Below, in pieces: positions 7,235-14,257 of a stretch of DNA of 64,000 nt. The translations under genes and the position numbers were made by a program. Every line of letters starts with the position of its first letter. The stretch's first letter is position 1. The notes beneath the pieces were generated by a model. The model searched no databases and was not told the origin of the DNA. It saw nothing but the letters and a program-made list of their open reading frames with translations. The DNA comes from a virus, in the IMG/VR virus record IMGVR_UViG_3300009008_000013, positions 1-64,000 of that record; one strand, 5' to 3'.

Positions 7235-7834
7235 ATGAATACCATTAGTTCTATCATATGCGTAGGAGGGGCACATACATCAGGCGTTCAATGCGTCAAT
7301 GATCATATATATGCCAACGAAGATTCATTATATAAAACGCATGGTGATGACTCACACCCAGAAAATAAAGCACAGGCGTTCTGGATACATTTTACGCCTG
7401 TTATGAAAATAGGCACTTTTAATATATCTAAACCAGGTTGGGTAAATAAAACCATTATAAATGAAGTAATGAAATATATTAGCAATAAGCCTAATCCAGA
7501 AGACACAGTTGCGGTAGTAGGTTTTGAGGAATGGAATTATTCCCTTGCTACTCCACAGGATCACTTAAAAGACGTGATTCAATTACACGAAGATTTAAAA
7601 ACATTAGATGTTAAACATTTAATGTTCAATGCACAAAATTGCTTAGATGTTTCTACTGACGAGCAATATGATTTTGGCGATTCTTATATTAGTCCATATG
7701 ATTCCGATGAAACCATGGTTTCTCAGTTAAAAGCACAAAATTTTGATTTTAACTCCGGAACACAGTATTTCGGACCTGCCGCACACAGAAAGTGGGCGAG
7801 AATATTATTAAAATACTTGACACAGTTAGTATGA
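7235..7834 (+). CDS. Putative SGNH-hydrolase-like protein
   Basis: 199 residues. The start (SSIICVGGAHTSGVQC) has the position and shape of the GDS block of SGNH hydrolases, but the Asp-Ser is replaced (GGAHTSG). The end (YFGPAAHRKWARILLKYL) resembles the block V helix (HxxWAxxL). Central strands AVVGFEEWNYS and DVKHLMFNAQN fit an alpha/beta fold. Two better SGNH members lie on the minus strand (36807-37454 and 38870-39697). Loss of the classic Ser suggests altered or no esterase activity. Tentative. Confidence 0.45.
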   Translation: MNTISSIICVGGAHTSGVQCVNDHIYANEDSLYKTHGDDSHPENKAQAFWIHFTPVMKIGTFNISKPGWVNKTIINEVMKYISNKPNPEDTVAVVGFEEWNYSLATPQDHLKDVIQLHEDLKTLDVKHLMFNAQNCLDVSTDEQYDFGDSYISPYDSDETMVSQLKAQNFDFNSGTQYFGPAAHRKWARILLKYLTQLV

Positions 7835-7846
7835 CAATGTTATACT
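7817..7846 (+). promoter_or_regulatory. Sigma70-type promoter
   Basis: TTGACA at 7817-7822, 18 bp, TATACT at 7841-7846. Drives the small membrane protein gene at 7934 with a leader of about 80 nt. The -35 overlaps the end of the previous gene. Confidence 0.75.
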
Positions 7847-7864
7847 GAAAGTGTTGTAAAAATT

Positions 7865-7907
7865 CTGTAGTAATACAGAGTAACAACGATATAAAATATT
7901 TTATATC
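7865..7907 (+). promoter_or_regulatory. Two inverted repeats in the leader of the 7934 gene
   Basis: CTGTA-GTAA-TACAG (7865-7878) and the perfect 20-bp palindrome GATATAAAATATTTTATATC (7888-7907) lie between the promoter and a strong AAGGAGG ribosome site. They may be an operator or a leader hairpin that tunes translation. Confidence 0.5.
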
Positions 7908-7933
7908 AAAAACAACCAAAAAGGAGGTAAGAT

Positions 7934-8167
7934 ATGGCTGGAAATATCGTTGACACAGCGTTAGGCTGGGTAAGAAAATTGACTGAAGTAGGCGTTGCTC
8001 TAGTTTCACTAGCAGTAGTCCTACAAATCATTTTCGGCCCTGGTGTAGCGTTTTTGCCAGGCGATGTAGTAGGTAACATTATCGGACTTGTAAATGCACT
8101 AGGTAGCAACGGACTTGTTGGCTTAGTAGCGGTTGCAGTTCTTTATTGGCTATTTACGAAGAAGTAA
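7934..8167 (+). CDS. Small two-span membrane protein
   Basis: 77 residues with two hydrophobic segments (about 20-40, VGVALVSLAVVLQIIF, and about 60-75, GLVGLVAVAVLYWLF) joined by a Gly-rich loop and ending in FTKK. The N-terminus is amphipathic. It has its own promoter, a structured leader, a consensus AAGGAGG and a terminator-like hairpin after it, so it is a well-expressed single gene. Size and topology would suit a holin or membrane-remodelling protein, but no sequence signature proves this. Confidence 0.7.
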   Translation: MAGNIVDTALGWVRKLTEVGVALVSLAVVLQIIFGPGVAFLPGDVVGNIIGLVNALGSNGLVGLVAVAVLYWLFTKK

Positions 8168-8192
8168 TATCGCTTACTCTGATAAAGTGGTT

Positions 8193-8232
8193 CGGCTAGG
8201 CAGAGCTAGCCGTTCTACTTTTCATGTTTTTT
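8193..8232 (+). terminator. Hairpin terminator, imperfect T tract
   Basis: Perfect 7-bp stem CGGCTAG/CTAGCCG (8193-8199 with 8206-8212), loop GCAGAG, followed by TTCTACTTTTC and later a T6 run at 8227-8232. Ends the single-gene unit of 7934-8167. Confidence 0.65.
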
Positions 8233-8404
8233 AATCGGACATATAACGGACAAAGATTTAGATAAAAAATTAGACAGAGAATTAGCTAATACAATCTGGC
8301 TAGTTGTTAAGGGTTATGATATGCCCAGCGATTGGACAGATAAAGATGTACAAGAAATTATTGTTCGTTATTGGTCCAGAGCCATCGCAAAAGCAGAAGG
8401 TTAA
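8224..8404 (+). pseudogene. Small gene with a probable one-base frame disruption
   Basis: A frame ending at 8404, directly before the RNase H gene, encodes a natural-looking acidic/helical peptide (DKDLDKKLDRELANTIW … GYDMPSDWTDKDVQEIIVRYWSRAIAKAEG) but lacks a start codon. ATG 8224 is in another frame and stops early. Removing one T from the T6 run (8227-8232) would join ATG 8224 to it and give about 59 residues. Homopolymer error, polymerase slippage or a real mutation are possible. A short start at ATG 8323 would give 26 residues. Confidence 0.4.
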
Positions 8405-9373
8405 ATGAAATATCTATTAATAGACACCGCTAATATGTTTTTTAGAGCAAGGCACGTAGTTGCCAAAAGTGTTGATACTGACACTAAACTAGGTCTTGCT
8501 ATCCATGTAACTCTTGGATCCGTGGCCAAAGTATGGCGTGAGTTTAATGCTGACCATGTTATATTTTGTTTGGAAGGCAGAAGTTGGCGCAAGTCCTTTT
8601 ATGAGCCATACAAAAAGAATAGAGTAGTAGCACGACAAGCACTTACTGAAAAAGAACAGGAAGAAGATGAATTGTTTTGGGAAGTGTTTGAAGATTTTAC
8701 TGCATTTCTTAGAAGCAAAACCAATTGTACTGTAATTCAAAATCCAACACTTGAAGCGGATGATCTTATTGCTGGATTTATACAAGGACATCCAGATGAC
8801 GAACATTTTATCATTAGCAGTGACAGTGATTTTTATCAACTGCTAGATACTAATGTTAAACAGTATAATGGCATTACGGATCAGTTAATAACCAACGAAG
8901 GCATTTTTGACAAGAAGGGCAATATGGTTATTGATAAGAAAACTAAAGAGCCCAAAGAGATTCCTAATCCAGAATGGTTATTGTTTGAAAAGTGTATGCG
9001 TGGTGATCCAAGCGATAACGTGTTTACTGCTTATCCACGTGTTCGTAAGACTGTGTTAAAAGAAGCATTTGAGGACAGGCACAATAAGGGTTATGTTTGG
9101 AACAATATGATGTTACAGCGATGGATAGACCATAACGAAATAGAACACCGCGTAAAAGATGATTATGAGCGTAATCGTATATTAATTGATCTTACAGCAC
9201 AACCTGAAGAAATTCGTAATGAAATAGTCGAAACCATCGGAGAAATTGTCCAAAAAGACAATGGCAACGTTGGACTACACTTTCTTAAATTTTGCGGTAA
9301 GCACAATTTACTTAAACTAGGCGAAGAAGCAAACAAATTTAGCGACTTATTAAACGCAAGGTATTCACAGTGA
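8405..9373 (+). CDS. rnh: RNase H / 5'-3' flap exonuclease, T4 Rnh type
   Basis: 322 residues, close to T4 RNase H (about 305). FEN1/PIN-type nuclease that removes RNA primers and flaps during lagging-strand synthesis. Metal-binding acids: D7 (LLIDTANMFFRARH), E117/D119/D120 (LEADDLIAGF), D140/D142 (SSDSDFYQLL), D201/D204 (RGDPSDNVF). EGRSWRKSFYEPYKKNR (about 57-73) matches the helical-arch basic region of this family. It starts directly after the upstream stop (TAAATG), and its stop overlaps the next gene's GTG. Confidence 0.92.
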   Translation: MKYLLIDTANMFFRARHVVAKSVDTDTKLGLAIHVTLGSVAKVWREFNADHVIFCLEGRSWRKSFYEPYKKNRVVARQALTEKEQEEDELFWEVFEDFTAFLRSKTNCTVIQNPTLEADDLIAGFIQGHPDDEHFIISSDSDFYQLLDTNVKQYNGITDQLITNEGIFDKKGNMVIDKKTKEPKEIPNPEWLLFEKCMRGDPSDNVFTAYPRVRKTVLKEAFEDRHNKGYVWNNMMLQRWIDHNEIEHRVKDDYERNRILIDLTAQPEEIRNEIVETIGEIVQKDNGNVGLHFLKFCGKHNLLKLGEEANKFSDLLNARYSQ

Positions 9374-9573
9374 CTACAGATATAAAAGAAAAAATAGAAG
9401 AATTTGAAAAGTGGTATTTTTATCAAAAAATGCCAAGAGAAGTTTCAGTAATGTATATGGACTATTATTGGGACTTATATTGTGATAATTTCCAAAACAA
9501 TGATGATGTTACAATACAAGATTTTGTATTATCAGTAGCAAACGATAACTTAAATGACGATCAAAAAAACTGA
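9370..9573 (+). CDS. Small acidic phage protein, unknown
   Basis: 67 residues from a GTG that overlaps the RNase H stop (GTGA). Aromatic-rich N-terminal half (EKWYFYQK, MYMDYYWDLY) and acidic C-terminus. No motif recognised. Coupled to RNase H by overlap and to the next gene by a 20-bp overlap. Confidence 0.55.
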   Translation: MTTDIKEKIEEFEKWYFYQKMPREVSVMYMDYYWDLYCDNFQNNDDVTIQDFVLSVANDNLNDDQKN

Positions 9574-9799
9574 AAAGCAAAAAGCAATCGAAGAACTCAT
9601 TAAACAGCAAAGAGAGTTCATGGAAAACGTTAACAAAAGTGGATACACTGAAGAAGAGTATTGGCTCAAGCAAGGCGAATATCGTGAACGTCAAGCGAAA
9701 CTTGCTAAGTTAATTCATACTGAAGCACACAAGAAATACTGGGACGAATACAGAATAAACCTCAAAGTAGATATTGGTGATATAAACAAAGACGATTAA
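9554..9799 (+). CDS. Small charged helical protein, unknown
   Basis: 81 residues, mostly charged and likely all-helical (AIEELIKQQREFMENVNK; GEYRERQAKLAKLI). Overlaps the preceding gene by 20 bp. No recognised domain. Confidence 0.55.
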   Translation: MTIKKTEKQKAIEELIKQQREFMENVNKSGYTEEEYWLKQGEYRERQAKLAKLIHTEAHKKYWDEYRINLKVDIGDINKDD

Positions 9800-9805
9800 T
9801 ATCAC

Positions 9806-9834
9806 TTGACTATATAAACTTTTTCAATTATAAT
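9806..9834 (+). promoter_or_regulatory. Sigma70-type promoter next to ATG
   Basis: TTGACT 9806-9811, 17 bp, TATAAT 9829-9834. The start codon at 9842 begins 8 nt after the -10 box, so the message should be leaderless or have a one-base leader. No Shine-Dalgarno is present. Confidence 0.8.
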
Positions 9835-9841
9835 ATTATAT

Positions 9842-10114
9842 ATGAGCACGTATCAAGAAAGGCAAGTAAGGGCGGCGCGGAAGAAGCGTCTAAAGGTATT
9901 TGGCCGGAAAAAGAAAATAAGATTAACTTCTACGGTTAATCCCTTTCCCAATTACGAAACTAATAGCCCTAATTATCCTTCATTAGACACACGAATCCCA
10001 TTGGGCCCGTGCCGTGATTCATTGAAATCAACAAATCATACAATCGCTCCTGCTTATAATAAAGGAGCATATCAAGTTATCAGCAAAGACTGTATCAAGG
10101 ACATAGGTAGATAA
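9842..10114 (+). CDS. Small basic protein, unknown, probably leaderless mRNA
   Basis: 90 residues. The first 30 residues are strongly basic (RQVRAARKKRLKVFGRKKKIR), suggesting nucleic-acid binding; the rest is Pro/Asn/Tyr-rich and probably disordered. No family recognised. First gene of a unit that continues through 10115 and 10584. Start at ATG 9842 sits immediately downstream of the -10 box. Confidence 0.6.
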   Translation: MSTYQERQVRAARKKRLKVFGRKKKIRLTSTVNPFPNYETNSPNYPSLDTRIPLGPCRDSLKSTNHTIAPAYNKGAYQVISKDCIKDIGR

Positions 10115-10603
10115 ATGACAGATGACACTGTAGCAAAACCACTAGTAAAAGACAGATTTTGGATACTATCACGAAATGGTGAAAGTGTCGGCTTATTAAA
10201 CAGAATAGGAGACTCTCACTATGTTGTTACGCAACACGGCAAAAAGATAGCATTCAATTCTAAAAAAACATTGTTAGATAAGTATCCACTTCGCTTTATT
10301 AAATATAAAGCAAGTGATAAACCAACAAAAGCATCTGAAGAAGTACACAACTATCCAATTAATTCTAAGAATGCATATAATGTTATATATGATCTTAAAA
10401 GAAAACTTCCGATGTTTAATAAAAGAGAGGATAGTAAATGTTGGTTTTGTGCCGGATATTATATTGTTAACTTTATAAAAATAGGATGGACATCGGCGTT
10501 TTGTCCTAAACTTATTACATTAGATAGATACGGATATAAAGGCCCGTTTAAAACGATTGAAAAGGCAAAGGAAGCATTAAGATATGCCAAATCCTCAACT
10601 TAA
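10115..10603 (+). CDS. Conserved T4-like phage protein, unknown
   Basis: 162 residues. Begins right after the previous stop. The N-terminal half has short beta strands (DRFWILSRNGESVGLLN, HYVVTQHGKKIAF). The C-terminal half carries KCWFCAGYYIVNFIKIGWTSAFCPKLITL with three Cys (CWFC and a later C), perhaps a small zinc site, and KGPFKTIEKAKEAL. Proteins with this YNVIYDLKRKLP…AGYYI…CPKL…GPFKT pattern occur, as I recall, in many marine T4-like phages. Function unknown. Confidence 0.65.
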   Translation: MTDDTVAKPLVKDRFWILSRNGESVGLLNRIGDSHYVVTQHGKKIAFNSKKTLLDKYPLRFIKYKASDKPTKASEEVHNYPINSKNAYNVIYDLKRKLPMFNKREDSKCWFCAGYYIVNFIKIGWTSAFCPKLITLDRYGYKGPFKTIEKAKEALRYAKSST

Positions 10604-10826
10604 TTTGCGCCCTGTAGAAAATCTACTTAACCAAATTGCCGGAATTAGACACACCGGACAAAATGAGTTAAGGATAGGCAAGCAACATTGCCAAGATCTT
10701 GAACATTGTTTGGCTGTACTTTTGACTCATATTGCAACTTGTCAAGAAGAAATCATTAGATTACAAAAAGAAAAACTTGAAGACAACGTTATTAAAGTAG
10801 AGTTTGACGCTGGAGAATTCGAGTAA
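10584..10826 (+). CDS. Small helical protein, unknown
   Basis: 80 residues overlapping the previous gene by 20 bp. Likely helices include VENLLNQIAGI and a heptad-like stretch QEEIIRLQKEKLE near the C-terminus. No recognised domain. Last gene of the 9842 unit; the next gene is preceded by a structured leader. Confidence 0.55.
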   Translation: MPNPQLNLRPVENLLNQIAGIRHTGQNELRIGKQHCQDLEHCLAVLLTHIATCQEEIIRLQKEKLEDNVIKVEFDAGEFE

Positions 10827-10830
10827 TAAA

Positions 10831-10905
10831 ATATTTAATCTGCGGATAAATAGTTATATGTACATATTATGCCTTGTACATATAATGGAGAAGCAGATTA
10901 AATAT
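10831..10905 (+). promoter_or_regulatory. Nested double-hairpin leader around the ribosome site
   Basis: Outer arm ATATTTAATCTGC (10831-10843) pairs perfectly with GCAGATTAAATAT (10893-10905), which includes the first two bases of the next start codon. Inside it, TTATATGTACA (10854-10864) pairs perfectly with TGTACATATAA (10875-10885) around a 10-nt loop. The Shine-Dalgarno GGAG (10887-10890) lies in the short bulge between the two stems. The left strand also holds GATAAATA (10845-10852), one base from T4 late TATAAATA. Transcripts from upstream would carry the full structure; transcripts from the late element would carry only the inner hairpin or none. Suggests a translation switch. Confidence 0.65.
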
Positions 10906-11197
10906 GAGCAGGCCAAAACCTAAAGTTCTTTTAGAACACATTAACAAGGACACATATAAGTCAGACCAGATTTTAGAAGTAGAAGGTATCTGGACAGTGT
11001 TCTATGACGGTCAGCCAATCAACCTTAAGACAAGTAATCTATTAGTCAATTACCCTGGGCCAAAATACAAAAGAATAGCCTTTGGTAATCCAGGTCACGC
11101 ACATAACTTGGCTAAAAAATTAAATTCCCAATTTAAGACAGATAAATTCTCAGTGTTTTTATTATCTAAAGGGAAAAAAGTAAAACCTAGTGAGTAA
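10904..11197 (+). CDS. Small conserved phage protein, unknown
   Basis: 97 residues, basic, beta-rich (IWTVFYDGQPINLKTSNLL) followed by GPKYKRIAFGNPGHAHNLAKKLNSQF. The N-terminal RPKPKVLLEHINKDTYKSDQILE resembles proteins of marine T4-like phages, as I recall. Expression is probably controlled by the nested hairpin whose arm covers the ATG. Its stop overlaps the GTG of the next gene. Confidence 0.65.
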   Translation: MSRPKPKVLLEHINKDTYKSDQILEVEGIWTVFYDGQPINLKTSNLLVNYPGPKYKRIAFGNPGHAHNLAKKLNSQFKTDKFSVFLLSKGKKVKPSE

Positions 11198-11606
11198 GCA
11201 ATTAACAAAATTAGACTACACAACAAAATTTTTTAGTCTGCTAGATATACCAGATAATCAAAAAAATAGAAAAAAATATCTTGATTTCTGGTGGTATAAT
11301 ATTAGAGAATCTAGCAATGGACTACGACTTACTAAGCCGGGATATCTAACAATAACAAAAGAGTTGGATATAAAGGAATACAAGTTCGATCTAGATATAG
11401 ATGATTACGAAGGGAAACTGCATCTGTATCTAGATTTGGACCACTATATCCCAAGCCCGTATTTCATACATTCTAATAAAATAGGGAAATTACATAAAGC
11501 AATGAAAATCTCGATTTTTGAAGAAAAACTGGCTACAATGTTTTATTTAAGCGGAAATTCCCTTAATAAAATTGTGGAATCTATGCGATTATCGCTTGAA
11601 TTCTAG
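11190..11606 (+). CDS. Phage protein of unknown function, GTG start
   Basis: 138 residues from a GTG overlapping the previous stop by 8 bp. Soluble, Lys-, Leu- and Asp-rich. The centre has repeated acidic beta strands (KEYKFDLDIDDYEGKLHLYLDLDHYIPSPYF), and the C-terminus is helical (LNKIVESMRLSLEF). LDFWWYNIRESSNGLRLTKPGYLTI may form a small winged-helix-like unit. No known family. Confidence 0.6.
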   Translation: MSKQLTKLDYTTKFFSLLDIPDNQKNRKKYLDFWWYNIRESSNGLRLTKPGYLTITKELDIKEYKFDLDIDDYEGKLHLYLDLDHYIPSPYFIHSNKIGKLHKAMKISIFEEKLATMFYLSGNSLNKIVESMRLSLEF

Positions 11607-11640
11607 TATTTTTTAGCATTTTTTTAAAAGTCCTTTAAAA

Positions 11641-11714
11641 TCAACAACTTACATCACCTTTTTTCATGACAATTTCGCCCAGATCCCGTATAATGTATAT
11701 ATACGCTAAAGAAA
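11641..11714 (+). promoter_or_regulatory. Promoter cassette A with upstream box
   Basis: Upstream box TCAACAACTTA (11641-11651), then 25 bp from box start to the -35 ATGACA (11666-11671), 17 bp, TATAAT (11689-11694), then GCTAAAGAAA (11705-11714) eleven bases after the -10. The same layout recurs before 17574 and 19235. Drives the gene series from 11726. Confidence 0.7.
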
Positions 11715-11725
11715 CAGGCAGAAAT

Positions 11726-12217
11726 ATGAAAATCGTTATTACTACACAGATTCTCGAAAACTACGGCGCCCATGATTGGGACGGCCAGGGTGAATGTCCT
11801 CAATACTGGAAAGCCAAGGGTGGCGAACTTTATGTGGTTGAAAACCTGTCACCCATGGAAGCCATTGAGGCTGTTAAACCCGGCGGTCTTGCTGATCGTG
11901 TTGGTGACGCGGTTACCGTCCGGGACAATCCCGCCTTTGAGGAGTATGTGATCGGTTGTAACTTGCTCGACGAGTGCGAGCCGGTTGGCGAGGAGTGGGA
12001 AACTCCTTGGATCCTGGTCGAAACTGATATCGGCTTTTATGCTGAACAGTTCCGCGCTCGGGACTACAGTTGGTCCGATGACGCTGAAGGCGTCATTGGA
12101 ATGCGGTCGTCCAAGACCATCGTTGCTGGTGAAGCGGACAAATACAATCCTGTCCTTTATGTTTATGAGGACGGTGAAACCAAAACTTTCGAAGAATTTC
12201 GTGCGGAGGCCGCGTAA
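11726..12217 (+). CDS. Accessory protein of unknown function
   Basis: 163 residues, acidic. An upstream in-frame ATG (11666) overlaps the -35 box, so ATG 11726 is the start. The opening MKIVITTQILENYGAHDWDGQGECPQYWKAKGG and WILVETDIGFYAEQF suggest a compact beta-rich domain; I cannot name it. Base composition is visibly more G/C-rich than the phage genes before it, with codons such as CGG, GTC and GGC, and it heads a run of plasmid/phage accessory genes. Stop and next ATG overlap (TAATG). Confidence 0.65.
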   Translation: MKIVITTQILENYGAHDWDGQGECPQYWKAKGGELYVVENLSPMEAIEAVKPGGLADRVGDAVTVRDNPAFEEYVIGCNLLDECEPVGEEWETPWILVETDIGFYAEQFRARDYSWSDDAEGVIGMRSSKTIVAGEADKYNPVLYVYEDGETKTFEEFRAEAA

Positions 12218-12783
12218 TGGCATGGTATAATCAAGAACGGAAGAAAGCAGTTCAACCCGCAATGCGAAAACTGCTGAAGGAGTACGGACTCAAAGGTTCA
12301 TTGTCCGTCCAAAATCACAGCACAGTGGTCCTTACCATCAAGTCTGGTGCCATCGACTTTGAAAATTCCAGAACCGCAGAGCATACCCATAACCAGGTAA
12401 ACGTATACTGGATCGATAGTCATTGGACTGGCAAAGCCAAGGAGTTTTTGACCAAGGCCAACGATCTGCTCAACATCGATAACTACGATAACTCCGACAT
12501 TATGACAGACTACTTTGATGTTGGTTGGTATGTTGACATTAATCTCGGCAAATGGAACCAGCCGTATGTTTACGAGCCTGGTGCGAGCGATCGAGTAAAG
12601 AAGGCGTCATCCAAGAAAAAGAAGGCCGCCAAGAAGAAGTCCGTAAAGAAGTGGACTGCTCTCGAAGGCGAAGCGACCAAGAAGCAGTTGTGGGCCTTGT
12701 TTTGTATCACCAAGAAGGACCATCGCGATATGGGACTTTCGCGACAAGAAGCGTATGATATGATTCAGGAGTTGAACTCGTAA
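12217..12783 (+). CDS. LPD29-type accessory protein with basic linker
   Basis: 188 residues. Residues about 1-110 match, from memory, the large polyvalent protein-associated domain 29 pattern seen on plasmids and in phages: KYGLKGSLSVQNHSTVVLTIKSG, IDFEN, then NYDNSDIMTDYFDVGWYVDINLGKWNQPY. A strongly basic Lys-rich linker follows (about 126-146), then a short C-terminal helical domain (TKKQLWALFCITKKDHRDMGLSRQEAYDMI). The linker suggests DNA or RNA contact. Role unknown. Overlaps both neighbours by one or a few bases. Confidence 0.65.
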   Translation: MAWYNQERKKAVQPAMRKLLKEYGLKGSLSVQNHSTVVLTIKSGAIDFENSRTAEHTHNQVNVYWIDSHWTGKAKEFLTKANDLLNIDNYDNSDIMTDYFDVGWYVDINLGKWNQPYVYEPGASDRVKKASSKKKKAAKKKSVKKWTALEGEATKKQLWALFCITKKDHRDMGLSRQEAYDMIQELNS

Positions 12784-13073
12784 TGGCACATCGAAAGACA
12801 ATCGAAGTTGAGAAAGTTAAGGGTATGGCAAATCGAGCCCTTGAAGCATCTATGCGTTGGAGCGAGGTAGAAAGCAAATACGTTCCTGTTGATCGCTACT
12901 GGCGCCAAGGCGTGATGTTGATGGTTGAGCAAGTCCTTATGGACTCTGGCAATTACAAGGGGTTTGGCTACTTGACTGAAAACGAAGTTCCGAAAGGAGC
13001 ATTGCCCGGTATACGGCGCAACAAAGCGGATAAATTCGAAAACACTGACAATACTCGCGTGAGGTATTTTTAA
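12783..13073 (+). CDS. Small accessory protein, unknown
   Basis: 96 residues overlapping the previous stop (TAATG). Predicted helices (VKGMANRALEAS; RQGVMLMVEQVLMDSGNYKGFGYL) followed by an extended tail containing GIRRNKADKFENTDNTRVRYF. Proteins with this GNYKGFxYL…PGIR…DxTRVxYF pattern accompany LPD29-type genes on plasmids and phages, as I recall. No enzymatic motif. Confidence 0.6.
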   Translation: MAHRKTIEVEKVKGMANRALEASMRWSEVESKYVPVDRYWRQGVMLMVEQVLMDSGNYKGFGYLTENEVPKGALPGIRRNKADKFENTDNTRVRYF

Positions 13074-13074
13074 A

Positions 13075-13485
13075 ATGGTTGACTACACTATCACAGCATT
13101 GGGTGATGACGTTAACATTCACCTGACAACCTATCAAGGGGCAGTTGTCGCAACCTACGAGGAGATTCGATCTCTCTTTATTTTTAATGTAGGTATGGAC
13201 AAAGACCCCGAATACTCATTTGAGGATGCGCGGATCCGCGCTTCGCGAGGATATCAAAACGTACATAACGAGTTTCGTGTAGAGATGAGCGTTACAGGAG
13301 ATGATGTTGAACCAGAATATTGGAAGCATAAACTAGTCGCTACTATATACGACTGGAAACCGAAAAAATCTGACGACGCGATGAAGGGATACTACCATTG
13401 GCGCGTCGGTGGCCACGAATCGTGTGTAGAAGGCTACATCAACGATATGGTTAAACGACAACGAAAGGTATTAACCAATGGTTGA
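13075..13485 (+). CDS. Accessory protein, unknown
   Basis: 136 residues, acidic, mixed alpha/beta. Opens VDYTITALGDDVNIHLTTYQG; later HKLVATIYDWKPKKSDD and GYYHWRVGGHESCVEGYINDM. No recognised family. Starts one base after the preceding stop and overlaps the next small gene by 8 bp. Confidence 0.55.
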   Translation: MVDYTITALGDDVNIHLTTYQGAVVATYEEIRSLFIFNVGMDKDPEYSFEDARIRASRGYQNVHNEFRVEMSVTGDDVEPEYWKHKLVATIYDWKPKKSDDAMKGYYHWRVGGHESCVEGYINDMVKRQRKVLTNG

Positions 13486-13555
13486 TGTTATTATCGAGTT
13501 GTTTATTATGGCAGGCTTAGTTCTGACTTTGTGGGCAACACTGACACAGCCATGA
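13478..13555 (+). CDS. Single-span membrane microprotein
   Basis: 25 residues, almost entirely one hydrophobic helix (VIIELFIMAGLVLTLWATL). ATG lies inside the end of the previous gene and the stop overlaps the next ATG (ATGA). Such tight coupling on both sides supports translation. Function unknown. Confidence 0.4.
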   Translation: MVDVIIELFIMAGLVLTLWATLTQP

Positions 13556-13740
13556 GCAAGATTAATCCAAAGAAAATGTCTGATGTTGATCTTTACTTTG
13601 AAATGGATCGCATCTGGATAGCAGACGATTGCCCTGAAATGACTACAAAACTGTTTAACAGATATATCTCAGAAAATTTCGCCGGCGAAACGGTGCAGAA
13701 GCGTCTTAATTATTATACCTGGAAAGAGGATAGGTGGTAA
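13552..13740 (+). CDS. Small accessory protein, unknown
   Basis: 62 residues from ATG 13552, which overlaps the microprotein stop. An in-frame GTG at 13531 lies within that gene. Pattern: NPKKMSDVDLYFEMDRIWIADDCPEMTTKLFNRYISENF, likely helical and acidic. No family recognised. Confidence 0.5.
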   Translation: MSKINPKKMSDVDLYFEMDRIWIADDCPEMTTKLFNRYISENFAGETVQKRLNYYTWKEDRW

Positions 13741-13741
13741 T

Positions 13742-14071
13742 ATGTATAATATTCATGTCAATCATGACGAAATGAGTTCGGCGTTCAAACGAATCATGAA
13801 CACTGATTTTCGAGATCTATCCATGGATGAGTTGGATATGATTCATCAAAATATTATTCGAGAACGCAGACGGAAAGGTAACACATTAATAAAATCTCTA
13901 AAAGTAGGAGATAAGGTTACTGTTGACACAGGACGCAAAACTAATAGAGGAAAGGTCCCCCCTACAATGTCTGGAGTAGTACGAGAAATAAAACGCTCTA
14001 GGGTTGTTGTGGATTGTATGCAACACGGCTTATGGAGAGTGCCTAGCACTCGTTTATCAGTAGAGGCATAG
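13742..14071 (+). CDS. Small protein with SH3-like C-terminal region
   Basis: 109 residues. The N-terminal half is helical (MDELDMIHQNIIRERRRK). The C-terminal half reads like a small SH3/KOW-like barrel: LKVGDKVTVDTGRK … PPTMSGVVREIKRSRVVVDCMQHGLWRVPSTRLS, with the GDKV and GVV strands typical of such folds. Possibly binds nucleic acid or a protein partner. One base separates it from the gene before. Confidence 0.55.
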   Translation: MYNIHVNHDEMSSAFKRIMNTDFRDLSMDELDMIHQNIIRERRRKGNTLIKSLKVGDKVTVDTGRKTNRGKVPPTMSGVVREIKRSRVVVDCMQHGLWRVPSTRLSVEA

Positions 14072-14075
14072 CATA

Positions 14076-14246
14076 ATGTGGTTATTCATTTTGTTAGTGG
14101 TGCCAGTGTTAAGTGTTGGTATTAATATCCACTATCTAGTAAACGATCCCGAAGGGTTTTTCAAAGGACTCGTTAAATCTTTTGCTGTATTCGGAATTGC
14201 GATCGGTGTAATAATTCTTTTGGCCATCACAGGACATATAGATTAA
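14076..14246 (+). CDS. Small two-span membrane protein
   Basis: 56 residues with two hydrophobic segments: WLFILLVVPVLSVGINI at the start and SFAVFGIAIGVIILLAIT near the end, joined by a polar loop. Starts four bases after the SH3-like gene. No family recognised. Confidence 0.5.
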   Translation: MWLFILLVVPVLSVGINIHYLVNDPEGFFKGLVKSFAVFGIAIGVIILLAITGHID

Positions 14247-14257
14247 GGAGAAGCACA

